This document shows positions 36,050-49,437 of a DNA stretch of 64,000 bases, piece by piece. The stretch lies in the NCBI RefSeq assembly GCF_020379485.1, contig NC_063450.1, positions 44,420,681 to 44,484,680 on the forward strand. Reading direction: 5' to 3'. Source of the stretch: Brassica napus (Eukaryota; Streptophyta; Magnoliopsida; Brassicales; Brassicaceae). Each line of letters begins with the position of its first letter. Position 1 is the first letter of the stretch. The position numbers and the translations under genes were made by a program. The notes beneath the pieces were generated by a model. The model was not told the origin of the DNA. It saw only the letters and a list, made by a program, of their open reading frames with translations, and made no database searches.

Positions 36050-39000
36050 TACGTTTCTTATTTCCTAGGAAAGATAAGTTGTTGAGTAGTTCGGTGGAAA
36101 GTGAAGCACACATTCATTTCTACAGAAGAGATTAATGCTGATCCGAATGCCTATTTACTCTATCCAACTACCACGCTTCTTCAGCTTTGTAATCTACGTA
36201 TATTGTTTCCATCGATTAACATTTTTCCCTAGTCTTGAGTAAAGATGCACTTACATAGTAGCATGTCTCACAAGTCAAATGCGTATTTCTCACCATTATA
36301 TTTTCTTGATGTCTACAAGTAGAGTGAAAAATATATCACAGTTGTGGCCACCATAAATGTAAAACATAAATGCAAAAAAAAACTGGTGTGTTGATTCAAA
36401 CGAGACCTTAATGTTTTCTTTTGTTCAGGAGTCAGGACAATGATTGAACATTATATCTTATAAAATTGTGGTAAAATAATCATGATTTTAAATGTTAATC
36501 AACATTATTGACTGAAAACAAACTAGTTCATGTGTGTAGCTCTCACCATCTTTGTTAATTCATTGTTTATAAATGCTACTAGTATCACCCGCCGTCAATT
36601 TTAGTGACTTTAATTTTTTTCTAAACGTGTTACTGACTTTAATTTTTTTAACATGTTATAATCTTCAATAAGTTCAGTAAACGTACTATAAATTTGCAAA
36701 ATTAATTACATGAAATGATTAGAAATTTAATTTAAAATTTGCTAACACTAAAAAAAGTAAAGAAGATGTGTTCCAAAAAAAAAGTAAAAAAAAATATTGT
36801 TTACCTAAATTCTGAATGGTCAAGCGTTTTGCAACTCTATGTACTATTCCATTCGTCTTCGACCTTCTCCAACTCAGAACATATCTCTTCTTCTTTAATA
36901 CAAAGATTGATGCTTAATTTTTTTGTTTACACAGATTGCAACATAAGTTTCATACAAACACGTTATGAAACTTAGTGAGAAATCTGCCATACAAAAATAA
37001 TTCATGCGATGAATGAAAAAAATTCAAATTGATGTAGAAAAAGAAAAAAAGTACGAAGAAACCCGTTAGAACTAAGACATGTTTGTAGAAAAATTTATTT
37101 TATAGTTCGATGCACAAAAAGAGATGATTTTATAGTTTATTCATATTAGCCTAACCAGTTTACTTGAAAAAATGGAGATCGTGGCTACAATTGAGGAATA
37201 CGTTTTAGATATATGAAACTTTATTTTTTTTCTTCCTTTACTCGACACATGCGGTTTTATTTTTCATCTGAGCAAAGCATAACCGTATCGATAATACATT
37301 TTAATTTTGTTTTAAAAATTAATTTGAAGTATAAGCCATGTGTCAAAATTTAATTAGTGATGTGACTTGTGTTTTAGTTTATAAAGGATTAAAATGAACT
37401 CTTAGGTCAGAAGAAATGGTTAAGTGATTCATTGGATTGTCGGTCAATTTGTCGACCATGCCCCATCCGTAGTTTTGGAAGAGAAATGGGTGTGAGACGA
37501 CTTTTATGCTAAACCCATCTCATTCACTGAATTAGGTGAACTGTCTATCAGCTTGTTGATTCTGTCAATTACTTCCAAAAGTCGAAAATAAATAGAGAAT
37601 ACCATAATATAAACAAAATCATATTCACGTATTTTATTATATTTTATATCACAACTCATTTATCCATTATGACAAACAGACAAAGGGTGGATGTAATAGA
37701 AGATATGGGTTTCTTTTAGATATATCTTTTATGAATTCTTGGTCTGGACTCTTTTAGATATCATTACCAACTCTTTTAAATTGTATGAAAATGTTGTTGG
37801 AGTTGTTAGGATATTATGATACATCAGTTGTATACCTTTTAATAGTGTAAATCTCTGTTCCCCTAATTCTAGGAATCATGAGATGTATACAAAGCAATGG
37901 TTTCTCTAGTTTAGACTAAGTTATTTGGTTTGTTTTCTTTCTGATAATTTTAATTTATACGATACGACGTTCCAAAACATTTTATTCAACCGCAAGCTTT
38001 GGTGTTGTTGTACTCCTGATTCAAAACTCTGTGGCATGAGTGTTTTATGCTATAAATGGTGTCAACTGGCTCCAGGCCATAAGAGAGATTATGATCCAAT
38101 GTTCAAACTCCTCATATTTAACCAAAAAAAAAACATATTATTCGTAGTTAAAATAGTCACAGTTAGATGTGAAACTATTATTAGTCCATCAGATACCTGG
38201 TACACCCGATCATGTCAGTGGATGATATCTCTATTAATTACTTCCAATTCACATGAAAAATCAAGTTAAAAACTACTAAAATAACATTAAAAAGTTCCGG
38301 AAGGTGTGCATGATGCATGCAGCAGAATCGATAGGTTTAAGTTCGGACTGGTACTATGCGCGGTAGAGGCCCACTAAAAGCCCGTTTTGTAGTCTCTCGG
38401 ATGAATGAATCAATCATGGCCAATGGATTTACAAGTCTAATAATTAGGGGGTGCCGACCAATCATCGAGGTGGAAATAAAATAAAAAGTCCCCCAACGAC
38501 AAAGGTCAGTTTCGTAATTAAACGCAAAACTTGCAGCCTTTCTCTCTCCTCGCCGACAAAATTCACCCGATTGCTTTCCTTCTCCTCCGTCTCTATCTCT
38601 CCGATCACATTCGAACCGTGACTGCTCGATTTCATTGGCCGTAGGTTAGTCCCCCACCTTCTTCTTCGCCCGCTTGCTTTAGCATCTAAAGGCGCCGTCA
38701 AAGGTTTAGGTTTTCGTTTTGTTTTCTCCGTTGCAGGTCTCAGCTTATGTGTTGTTACTTGCGCTGCAGTCAATAAATATTTTGCCTTTTCATTGTCACT
38801 GTGTTGTTTGAGCTTTTAAAGGACTTGACTTTTTTGCAACACAAGAAACTTTCTTTTCTGGATAGTAACCTTTTTTTTCAAAAAGGGGTGGGCTTTAAGT
38901 TAAATGTAGATTCAAACCCTTTTTTGAGTTTTGAGTTTTTTTTTTCTTTTTGCAGTTTATTTAACCTCAAAGTGAAAAACTTTTGAAGTAATCAATGTAA

Positions 39001-39050
39001 TGGAAGATAAGAGATGATCAGTTGCCGTGGGAGATAATACAGTACAAAAG
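36050..39050. other. AT-rich intergenic region and Smr-gene leader
   Basis: About 2.4 kb of strongly AT-rich sequence without a supportable exon (36050-38430). The leader of the Smr gene follows; pyrimidine-rich sequence near 38520-38600 suggests its 5' end, and a leader intron likely ends near 38955. Open frames at 36739-36975, 37925-38269 and 38462-38773 (minus) look random. Confidence 0.5.
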
Positions 39051-40688
39051 ATGTCATGGATGAAAGGTAAATCATCTGGTTGGACTGCCTTTGTTCTCAA
39101 GCAGAGACAGAAACAAGGTATCGAAAGCGAGATTGAGGATGATCCATTCCCGCCTGTTTCAACTAGTGTCAATCCACCACCCTTAGATGTCAGAGGAAAG
39201 CTGATCAGAAGAAACCATGAACCTTCTGACAAGTCTTTCTCTTCATTGCTCTTACCTCCTTCGAAGTTTCCAGCATTGACAGAGAATAATAAGGATTGCA
39301 GAAGCAAACCTAGCTCTTTGACTCCAAGTCATGATTCTGCCTTCATCAAGCTGAAGGAGATGAACAGATGGGCAGATGATAACTTGATAAGGGATATACT
39401 GTTATCCACTGAAGATAATTTTGAGATGGCCTTTGACTTTTTGCAAGGAATGGCTTCTACTGATCATTCAGCAGAGAAAGGTAACAGTGAGGTTCCAACT
39501 AATAGACAATCCGAACATAGAATATCTGGGAGAACTGTTACAAGTTCGGTGGATATGTCTGCAATGTCTACATATGAGAATGGTCACAAGTATGATCTGC
39601 AAGAGAATGGTGGAAGCTCGTTTCTGGTGAATGCATATGACAATGAAAAAACACCTGATGATGTTTCTGAACTAGGTAGTATCATTCAGCGGCTTCAGTC
39701 CATTCCTATAGCACCTGAATGGGAAGAAGATGACCTCTACTTGACTCATCGAAAGGATGCACTGAAAATGATGAGGTACACAAAGACCTTCTATCCTCTG
39801 TATGCTGAGTTGTTTATAATTAACATTGAAGTTAATCTATCACTTGATTTATTTTGTCTACCTAATTCAGAGTTCATGTTTTGAATTTAGTTTCCAAACT
39901 TGATTGCTTTAAGATGAGTATGTACCATCACCTATTTGAGAAGCTACTCCCTTTTTCTTTTAAACAGATCCGCCTCAAACCATTCCAGAGCTGCCCAAAA
40001 TGCTTTTATGAGAAATGATCATGTTTCTGCTAAGCATCATTCAGAGAAGGCAAGAGAGGATTGGTCAACAGCTGAGAAGCTAAATGCTGAGGCAGCCAAT
40101 AAGATCTTAGGTATAACAAACAGGAATAACGACATATGGAAGCTGGACCTGCATGGTCTCCACGCAGCAGAAGCTGTTCAAGTGTTGCAAGAACGTTTGC
40201 AAAAAATCGAAGGTCAGTTCACAGTGAACCGTTCAGTATCACCAAATAGAGGTAGGTCAATGAACGCAGCTCTGCGTTCTCCGTCACAAGAGCCTTGTGG
40301 TAGATTAGATGTGGAAGGCCTGGACCGTCATAGAGCTTCTTCCAGAGAACTAAGGAACTCATTGCAGGTTGTAACAGGTATGTCGATTTTCTGTTGATGA
40401 AGTATCAAAGTTAACTGATATTTCCAATTTTTTTTTGTCTGTGACAGCGAAGTTCTTGTGTCCTTTGTAGGTATTGGTAAACACAGTCGCGGACATGCTT
40501 CACTTCCTCAAGCTGTGAAGACATTCTTAGAAGATAACAGGTGAAAAAGAAAAATATATTTGGACTTTCTTTATTTATCAGTAGTATAAACAAGTAGCTG
40601 AGTAATGGAATGTTGCTTTATCAGGTACAGGTTTGATGAGACAAGACCAGGTGTTATCACAGTGCGGCCTAAATTCAGACACAGCTGA
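39051..40688 (+). CDS. DUF1771-Smr domain protein (At5g23520-type)
   Basis: Small-MutS-related (Smr) protein; Smr domains nick or bind nucleic acids, but the plant function is not established. Exons 39051-39775, 39968-40377, 40471-40540 and 40625-40688 give 422 residues. A CUE-like helix (DNLIRDILLSTEDNFEMAFDFL) lies near 104-125. The DUF1771 helix pair (SNHSRAAQNAFMRNDHVSAKHHSEKA) is at about 242-275. The Smr domain follows with the signature LDLHGLHAAEA near 307-317, and HSRGHASLP plus the closing strand PGVITV. I take the ATG at 39051 (MSWMKGKSSGW); the in-frame codons before it start from GTG. Confidence 0.9.
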
Positions 40689-41345
40689 ATATATGTTACT
40701 TATATGTAACTTCATTGTTGTTGTATCATATCACCTTAATAACTTATTATTCATCTTTGTAACAAAGCCGCTGTGGCTAATTGTTTAGTGTGATCAAACA
40801 GGTGGACAAGATAGACTGTAATGTGACTGCAGAGCAGTGATAGTTGGAATGATCAAATGTAATATTATAAACAAGGGACAAAGATTGTTTGTTTTTTTTT
40901 CTCTCATGAATGAATTGTTTATGTAAGCTGTTATAAGCCAGAGCTCAAAACAATAAATTATATACAAAAAAAATCTCATTTGTGAAACAAAAATCCTCTC
41001 CTCTTTCCCTTCTTTCTCTGTAGAGACTGCAAAATTAGCAAGTCAGAGTATAAGTGACCTTTGCTTGTATCTACACAACAATGGCAGCTGCATTTTTGCA
41101 ATGTAGTGAAAGAGAGAATGAATTTACCCTCATGTTAAATAATCTCAAGGTGAGTACTATTGTATCTCTTGAGCTGCCAAAGAAAACAGAACATCAATAG
41201 CTTTGTAATGGGATATGTAACAGAGACATGGAATGAACAATAGGAACACACAAAACCGCATCACAATGTGACTCTCTTTCCCTATTAACCTAATTAACCA
41301 TTTTCAGGCTCATAGTTTTCTCTTTGTAAGAAGGTTAAGTTGTAG
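40689..41345. other. Convergent 3' UTRs
   Basis: Between two genes that end facing each other. No exon or RNA gene seen. Confidence 0.5.
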
Positions 41346-44300
41346 TTACCAGCTAAGGTCTGTTGATCCATGATCTGCTCGCAAGGAATATGATCCATGA
41401 TCTGCTCGCAAGGAATATTCACTACCATCAGAAGCAACTATAACAAATTCTTCAGGCTGCCCAAACGGAACGGTTACCTAGAGAGATATCAGAAGAGGGA
41501 TTTTACTATTAGTTCAAAGCTCGGTGCGTTCCCTATTTATGTTAAACCAACCAAGACAAAAGTCATTTAACATAACTTATTTTATGAGAAGAAAGGACAG
41601 AAACAGAGAAGGCATAAATCTTACAGCATTAGAAGATGAGAACTTTTCAGCAGCTATGATATCGTTATTATTACACTTGATACTGTAACCTTCTCTCTTT
41701 ATAGACAACGTAGCTTCTTCCCATATATCTAGGAAACCAGTCTGTTCAAATCCACATGCATGTTGATGTATTAATCCAAAAGACAAAAGATACATAGCCC
41801 AAACATAGAAGTTCAAAAAGGAAAATTTTATACCGAAACAGAAACTTTGTATGAAGCATGACCACTCTGAAGATTCTTCTCTATATGGCTCTGCATCTCT
41901 GGATCTGTGAAAATAAAAGAAGATTACTGCTACCTATATTTATATGCCAAAAAATATCGTTGAGTTCTCCAGGAATGCTTCAGATTCAAGGGAACCACAG
42001 ATAAGATACACTTACGGCAAGTTATCTTCCGATTTTCATTGGCAAAGACCTTGACAAGCTCCCCCTGAAATCAGAAAGTCTATATCAAGATTCTAAAAAT
42101 ATCACAATGCTTTCACAGAAAACAGTTACCCCCAAAAATAATCCTTATTCATATACAAAGATATTAACCTTGCGGTTCCTGTCATCCAAAGGCAGAACTT
42201 CAATAGCAAGATATAAATCAACATCATCAGCAGTGACAAGATAATTTGGCTGCTTTGCTCCTGCATTAGAAAATTTCGTATCTCCATATCAAGTTAAAAG
42301 GAAGAAAAAAAATAGGAAAGGGAAACTTCAAGCCTTCAAGAATAAAAAATAGATGTATACCATCAATGTAATTCACAGATCCATCTTCTAGATGACATAC
42401 CCACTGCAAATTGATGAAGAGAAAGATAGACTTAGATGCAAATCAACAAAAATAAGAAAGCACTCCCTTCTTCTCTTACAGTACGTACCTCAAAGTTACA
42501 GCTTGTTGTTCCATTAACGGAGTAACCACAAGCCTGAAGCTCATGTCCAGGATAAGGTTCTCCTGAAATTTGAAGATCCTCTATAGCTGGTAACGGGCCA
42601 TCAATATCATCATCCCCACCTGTAGACAGTGGTTCAAAATAAAGAGACATGTCAAAGGCCGTAATGGGATTAATAATATGCCATTATGATTAATTCATTT
42701 ACCCTCAGAAGGGGAGGAGGACGGTTCTTCACGAACGGGGGACAAAATAGGAGAATTTGAGGAGCTAGGAGCATCAGACGCAGGGACATATGGTTGATTT
42801 TTGGTATCTGACTGTCCTTCTGCATCGTCCATAACTATCTTGCTGGGAGGCTCACGAAATTTAACATGCTTGGTTGGAGCTTCGTCTACTACATGCTTGG
42901 TTGGAGCTTCGTCTACTTGCTTCCAACCACTAGGTTCTTCTTCACTAGTACCTGCTTGCCGAGGCATCTCAAAGGCAGCCGACTGACTGGTACACATGAA
43001 ACAAAATTTATCATCTAACCATTCAACATCATCTGCAATGAATACAGTGCATACAACCAGGAGATCACTAAGAAACGTCATGAAGCTACAGGTTGTTCAT
43101 ATACTCAATAACCGTATCCAAAAAAAGTAAGAACAAAAAAATAAAAAGGATAGAGTTAATTGATCTGTAAAATGGCACCTAGTGACAGATCAAGTCAAAA
43201 AACGGTAAGAAAAGAACAGCACCTTATATAGCCAATGACTAATCTGATTCTTTTGAGAACTGAGATCATCATATCGCACAGAGGAGACATGAATTTAGAA
43301 AAACTAAGCACAGGAAAAAAAAAAATCCTTTGAACAATCAACGTGCAGGAAGAGGGATATTAAGAATAAATTAGCCTATAACAAGAAAATTTCAGGGTCA
43401 ATAGTCAAGTTAAATCAAATAACTTGTCAGCGTGATTTATGCGTCAAGACCCAACAATTAAAGTCAAGAGTCATCGCTAAATTGAGTCAAATGACTTGTA
43501 AGACAACTTTAAGAGTCAATGATCAATAACAAACAAAGAGGCAAGATGTCACAGACTTGTTCCTTCCTAACGATACATGTGGCAGTAACTCCTTTTCTCC
43601 CCTCCCGGGTAGCTAAGTCAGCCCTCCGGATTAGGCCCGGCCCTAAGAAAGAGGAAAGATGCTAAATGTTTTGCTTGTAGTTATTTGGATGATTTACAAG
43701 TGAAGGAACCCAACTAGGTGATCCATATATTCAATGCTCTACCAACTACATGTAAAGGTTTCATGAAATATTGAATAGGTTCTCGCAGTTTGCATACAGT
43801 TTGGAACAAGAATCTTTGCAGTGACAAACTCACCCGTTCACCGGAGATGAAAACTTATTAGGACCATCAAGACGGTAACTCCCCATAGTTGAGCTACTTG
43901 GCTCATCTTGATGCCAGCGCTTCGAACCCCAGTCTGTGGCTGCTTGGTCATGGGAATATAGGGAATCCTTTGTCTGGTGGAAACACAGAAGCAAATTTAA
44001 GACTCAGTTCATTCAAGCTTATGAAATAACACTGAGGAGTATGAACATACTGAGTGGGTTAACGCTACACCAGCTGCGCGAGATGGGGCCAAATGGGAAT
44101 CATTTGAGTGGTTCACATCTGACTGCCAAGGTGCTAATTGATATTCTGGCTCTTTTAACTTTGACTCAGTAAGAAGGAGCTTCTCTTGTAGATGCTTAAA
44201 CAGAACCTGAAGACAAATAACCATACCTATAAATGTCATTCACTACTTTTAACAGGATACAAAATGCAAGAAAAACTTCACTATCAAATATATATTGAAA

Positions 44301-46815
44301 AGGGGAATATAATCGGTCATTTGACTTCCTATCCAAATTTTCTATGTTCTCTGCCTCTCCAAGACTCCTCATATTTCTACGAGATAGCAAGTGCTTATGC
44401 TTCTTTATCCACTAAGCTCAAAACTATGTAACCGCTCTGTTAATCAAATGATAGGATACACTCAAATGGCCATTTGCATTACTAAAAACGATGCATTGTT
44501 TCAAAATAAGCCGCTGAGAGGAAACAAAAGGCCATCAATAGTTACTCATTTTTGGCTGTTTTATACTAAATATTTTCTGCAGTTTATTTTGGTTCTATTA
44601 ACATCAACGGATGTGAATTGGTTCTGAAATCAACGGATTAGAATTGGTTCTAGATTCTGACAGAAGTTCTGATAAAGCCATATAAGATAACAAGAAGCAG
44701 CACTTTTGAGGTTGGAACTGACCTTCACATTGCTAACAATAGACTGTGCATCAGAAACTTGTGGTTGTAGAGAATACTCCGATAGAAGAGGCAACAAGTA
44801 TGATACAAATGTAGATCTCTCTTGCTGTGTAGCCTGGAAAAAACAGAAAGGCACATTTTACTTCAATTTAAAACTAACCAGATCTAGCACAGTTATATAT
44901 ACCATTAGCACTATGTAGTAGTCCAAAAATTGATGACACTGAGAAATAACTTGATCGAAATTGAAGGTATTCACCAAAGATAGATAGTACATATGAGGAT
45001 TAAAGATACAATACAAGACGATAGTACCTGTAACGCATATGTTAGGCGTATATTTTCCTCAATGATCTCTTGTCTGTAAGAGAGAGCTTTTGATGCAGCG
45101 TCAACAAGATCTTCTTGCTGTTGATCAAATGCCTGGTTTAAATTACAACAACAGAAACAAAAATATTTGAGCGCCCAAACAACTTCCAGAACTAAAAAGA
45201 GTTTAGTATGAGATGAATTAAACATATAAGTAAATAAAAAAAAGAAGGAAAGGCCAACCAGACGCATGTAGGCAATTCGCTTTTCCAGAACATATTTTTC
45301 ATTGCGGATTTGAGCTTCCTAACAAAATACCTAAAATGTTAGTCAGATGATTTAGCACAAACTAGAGAGGAGCCATAAGCATCTATTATACTCCCAACTC
45401 AACCACAAATAAATCCCAAGTAACTACAAAAGTAAGTGACTTAAAGAGCCAATTGGCTAGCACGGCTCACCTTAACAGAAGAGTCAGTAAGATATCTCCT
45501 CAATTGTAAAATTTCTTGCTCTTGTTCCTGGACCTTGTGAATGAGGTCCTGAATAGGTACATACATAGTCAAGCAAATAAATTTTCATTCCACAAGAAGA
45601 AAACCAAGATGTAGTAAGTGTGATGGAGACCTGCTTCCCAGCATTGCCCGAATCATTTACTTCACCAACTGGCATTAATCGATGAGTAGATGAATTTATA
45701 AGTGTGTCATGCCCTCCTTCCAACTGCGTCCTATCAGGAAGCGGATCTTGAGAATTAAACTTGGTGTTCATAGAAATTCGGCTGAGCAAACATGGCAGAG
45801 TGGTAGTTTTTGAATTTCAGTACCTCATAGGAGATGATGAATAAAAATGAGAGGGACCAGCACCACCTATATCTCCTCTGTCAATGCCATTAACCATATC
45901 TTCCTCAGAGGGCCTTTCAAAACGATTGCTCACAGTAGCTTCTTCGCCGTTAGCATTCAAATGGGGGTGAACCACCATCATGCCTTGTGAATCAGCATCT
46001 GAAGCTTTGATCACATTCTGCTCCCAGTCAACAGGCTGGTGAACCAGGCGAGACACAGTAGTAGCATTTGAGTGATCTCCGGGATTAGATGTTTGGGGCA
46101 AGGATTCATCTGATTTCTAGGCAAGATAGCAAAACTAGCATGTAAATCACAAATAACCAAGGGAAAAGAACCTCAACAATTTTGCCAAATACTCGTCCTT
46201 TAACCAGAAAAAGAATGCATACGCAATATACTTACATATTTAGCTAGTTCCAGAATACTTCTCTCAAGTTCAGCCTTTAAACGGCTATTCTCCTCCACCT
46301 GCTTAGAGAAAAAAACACTATCTTAGATGACCAAAACACTCAGATGACAAACAAAAAACATCCGTATAGGTTGTCTCATCTGCTATTTTTTCTGTCTAGG
46401 CGTTCAAAAAAATCGGAGTACACACCCGCATAAACATTAGTCCTCTATAAGACGCCTCTAGCAATTTCTTGAACACTGGATCCAACCATCAACGTGCAGA
46501 GCAAAATAGTAAGAGACTACAATCTAGATTTGCTTATTCATCCTATAGGCATTCCCACAGCTAATTCTCTAACCCAACGCTAATAAATCAGATAAGCCAT
46601 TCCAGGAATGGAGTGAATAATGAGTTCACAAATTGAATCAATTACAAAACAGAGACACAGACCTGCTGCTTGATGGTGGTTTCAGCTGCTTCAACAGCTT
46701 TGATGACCTGCAACAAGTTATCGTTTTTAAGGTTGTTTTCCTGCGAGCTAGACGAATCTTCAATACCCACTTTGGAAAATTTATCGGTAAGTCCCTCCTC
46801 ATGGCCGTTCTCCAT
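41346..46815 (-). CDS. Uncharacterised coiled-coil protein (At5g23490-type)
   Basis: Function unknown. Eighteen minus-strand exons: 46663-46815, 46236-46298, 45824-46116, 45631-45781, 45471-45548, 45259-45318, 45028-45132, 44723-44833, 44051-44206, 43834-43973, 42703-43067, 42489-42619, 42361-42403, 42169-42260, 42016-42064, 41834-41904, 41625-41741, 41346-41477. They sum to 769 residues with consistent phases. The first third contains coiled coils (VEENSRLKAELERSILELAKY; DLIHKVQEQEQEILQLRRYL; QEIIEENIRLTYALQ). A disordered S/P-rich middle follows. The C-terminal ~230 residues form a globular region with GHELQACGYSVNGTTSCNFE and VTADDVDLYLAIEV, which reminds me of the A9 repeats of the microtubule protein AIR9. 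That likeness is tentative. A small optional exon near 43218-43298 would also keep the frame, so exon 11 is the least certain. Confidence 0.82.
41364..41417. repeat. 27-bp perfect tandem duplication inside the last exon
   Basis: Two identical 27-base units (41364-41390 and 41391-41417) duplicate nine codons in frame, so the protein ends with YSLRADHGS twice before TDLSW. The event lengthens the C-terminus without disrupting it. Confidence 0.9.
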
Positions 46816-48047
46816 CCTCATCCCCCCCCCTTTTACTCGAACACCTGACTAAAATCCCCAATCAAACTGGAACAAAGGACTCTACTTTCCTCTCTCTCTC
46901 TCTCCCATGCTTCCTCCTCTTCACTCACATGATCAGCCTATCTCACACGAATCAAACAGGAAGAGCAAAAAGAAAAAAAAAAAACCCAGAAACCTCGAAT
47001 CTCAAGCGTGTAGATTTGGAAGAAACGGTATGATTGAAGGACGAATCTCGCAATGAGGAAATGGGTTTGGAGCAAAAAAGAATGAAACTTTCCTCCCTGT
47101 GTCGTGGTCGTCTTCTTCAATCAATCTAATCTGTTTCAATCAGTTTTTTAATTCGAGAGCTGGTGTGGTGAGTGTGCTGACCTTGTCTTTAAATTATATA
47201 CTACTTATTTTTAATAGTATAGATTAACATCGCTAATGATCATTTTTTTTATTTTTAATTACGTATCATCTGTAAATAGAATTGAGGATTTATTTTTATT
47301 TTTTTTTTTTGAATTAACAAAAAGTTTGAATCTTTATTATTATCTGCAACCAACTAACTGCTTTTACTTGATGTTTACTTCTCCAACTGCTTTTTCAAGT
47401 TAGGTTTTGATTATAAAAAGATGGAAGTTTTTGGTTAGTGACACTGCAGATTCTGCGCTCTGCGCTTTCTCCTCTCACATCCATACTTTGAAGACTGGAA
47501 TCTCAGTGAAGTAGTTGTGTGTTGTCCTTTAGGGAAGGGAGTTCATAGAACCACAACACCTTCGTTGGATCACAATGCTGGTCATCTCGGTTGTTGTTCT
47601 TGTCCTCGTTAGCATCATCATCGATCAGATGGACGATCTCTAAAGGGTTTTGGTTGACCTTGAGGTGGCTTGTCGAGAACAGTCATATCTACTTCACTGA
47701 TGGAGTTCTTGTTCTGTGTGATGTCATTTGCTGGCGGATCAGCTCCAAAATATCTCACTGCCATCTGCTTAACCATGAAAAGCAAACAAGAAGATAGAGA
47801 CAAACGTAGGGACAGAAACTCATGAGGGAACTGTTTCAAGTACATACATTGTCAGAAACGCAAAAATGTTCATTGTAGAGTTTGTCAGAACACTTTTTTA
47901 AAATATTAGGGACAGAAACTCTTATATCACATGAAAACATACTGGACAGCTTATATATAACAGACACAAAAGTCAAAAGAGGGGAAGTAGATCTGATAAC
48001 CAGACAGTAAAACACTCTTTTTAACACTTGACGCTGCATCACGATAG
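46816..48047. other. Promoter and leader of the coiled-coil gene, and an unassigned stretch
   Basis: 46816-47200 is leader and promoter. A minus-strand open frame within 47618-47845 (from MVKQMAVRYFGADPP to PKPFRDRPSDR) has balanced composition, but no family was recognised and no splice partners were found. On the plus strand, 47577-47642 encodes a 21-residue hydrophobic peptide. Either may be a decayed gene remnant. Confidence 0.35.
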
Positions 48048-49437
48048 CTAATGAGGTGAGCGAAAGTACTTAGATGGAAAGCCCACTCGGTGCCTGCGTC
48101 GCTTATTGACAAAGAATTCCACCAACGGAGCAAAAACTGTGGATACTGCAGCCGCTGAGTACGCAACGACGAGGAGGCTCCAAAAGATGTCCTTGGCGGC
48201 GTCGTCTGAGCTCGGAAATGTAGTGAGGAAGGTTGCAACATTAGCAACAGCCAACAGATAAAGCCGCAATGGAAACATAGAGAACCTTCCACATGGGGAG
48301 TCCAACTATAAGGATCATGATCACGTATAGAGCTGAGAAAAAGGCAATTCCACTGTGGACATAAAAGTATACCGCAACGTAGAACGGCATTATCATCTTT
48401 CCAGCAATCTGACCGCTGTGGTCCTTTAACTCTGGGGAATTCTCCTGCCAAACCCCTCCCGGAGGACTGAGACCAGCTTGGTACGTAGCTGTAACAATCA
48501 GTATAGCCACCACAAGTATCACACTACGGCTGTCGCTGCTGTTTTGAGAACAATGTCTAGTTTTGCTAAGACTGGTCAGCCCCATTAGGCTAATCCGTTT
48601 CTCAATAGACGATGGTTTCTTGCTCAAATATCTCCAAGGAGTCGTCATTGCAGAACCACAAAGTAGTTTTTCTTTGACACCGCGGAGAAGCCTGCTTATT
48701 TTGGGGGAAACGAGGAGATTGTTGAGTTTGGAGTATGTCCAGTGCAGTCTTACCATCCAAGTTCTTGAGACGAATGTTTCATCCGGTTTGGCCCATGACC
48801 GGCCAGCCATGTGTATTTTCGATAAAAGGAGAGAGACATGTTACCTCAGTTTGATTAGTTAATGCAGCAATATGGAAGATTGTGTTACCGTCTTCATCCT
48901 TCCAGTCCAAGATGTCCTCCCTGTTCACTCTCTGAACCCATCCCAATAAAACCTTAAATGCCTCAAACTGATGATTCTTCACAGCAATGTGCAAGGCTGT
49001 CTCGCACTTAATCGTCAAATCTTCTACGGAAGAAGGACAAGCAAACAACAACTCACTCAACAACTCTGCATCACCTATTCGAGCCACGTGATGCAAAGGG
49101 GTGATCCTTCCTCTTCCCTTGATGCTGACTAAGCTGCTGTCAAGCGCTATAACCCTCTCACCATCCGAATATGGTTGGCTTGTAGTGCTAAATGCATTGA
49201 GCTAGAGAAGGCTTAAGGGTCATCAGTTCCATGGCGAAATGAGTTTGCCAATGTGTAGTGGCGTCTCACAAAAAGGCACTTTATCGAAATGTCCTAGAAT
49301 ATCTGGATCTTCAGCGTTCAACCCGTACAGTACAGTCTCTCGATATCCCCGTCTTGAGCTACCTTCTTCAATCTCTCATAGACATTCTCATCTTGAGTAA
49401 CATCTGATACTCTATTAACGTCCACAACAATCGACAT
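48048..49437 (-). pseudogene. Broken ankyrin-repeat/PGG-domain gene (BDA1-like)
   Basis: The intact family members are membrane proteins with N-terminal ankyrin repeats and a C-terminal PGG domain with four helices, involved in immunity. Here recognisable blocks follow in order: MSIVVDVNRVSDVTQDENVY at 49437; CETPLHI near 49270; MHLALQ-like sequence near 49190; the repeats ITPLHHVARIGDAEL, TALHIAVKNHQFEA and NTIFHIAAL (49110-48865); NLDGKTALDIL near 48760; the PGG region (VILVVAILIVTATYQAGLSPPG, 48523-48459); and a C-terminal membrane region ending at 48048. They lie in different frames, with stops after GDIERLY (about 49330) and near 49240 and 49195, a shift near 48730, and another near 48250. 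It is therefore a pseudogene. Confidence 0.85.

Noticed and set aside
37925..38269. 114-residue frame in the AT-rich spacer
   Set aside because: Starts in low-complexity sequence, has no recognisable domain and no splice partners.
39027..39050. Start of the Smr protein at 39027
   Set aside because: The codon there is GTG; the first ATG in frame is 39051 and fits the family's N-terminus.
43218..43298. Extra 81-bp exon in the At5g23490-type gene
   Set aside because: It keeps the frame but is not needed, since exon 10 joins exon 11 in phase; no independent support.
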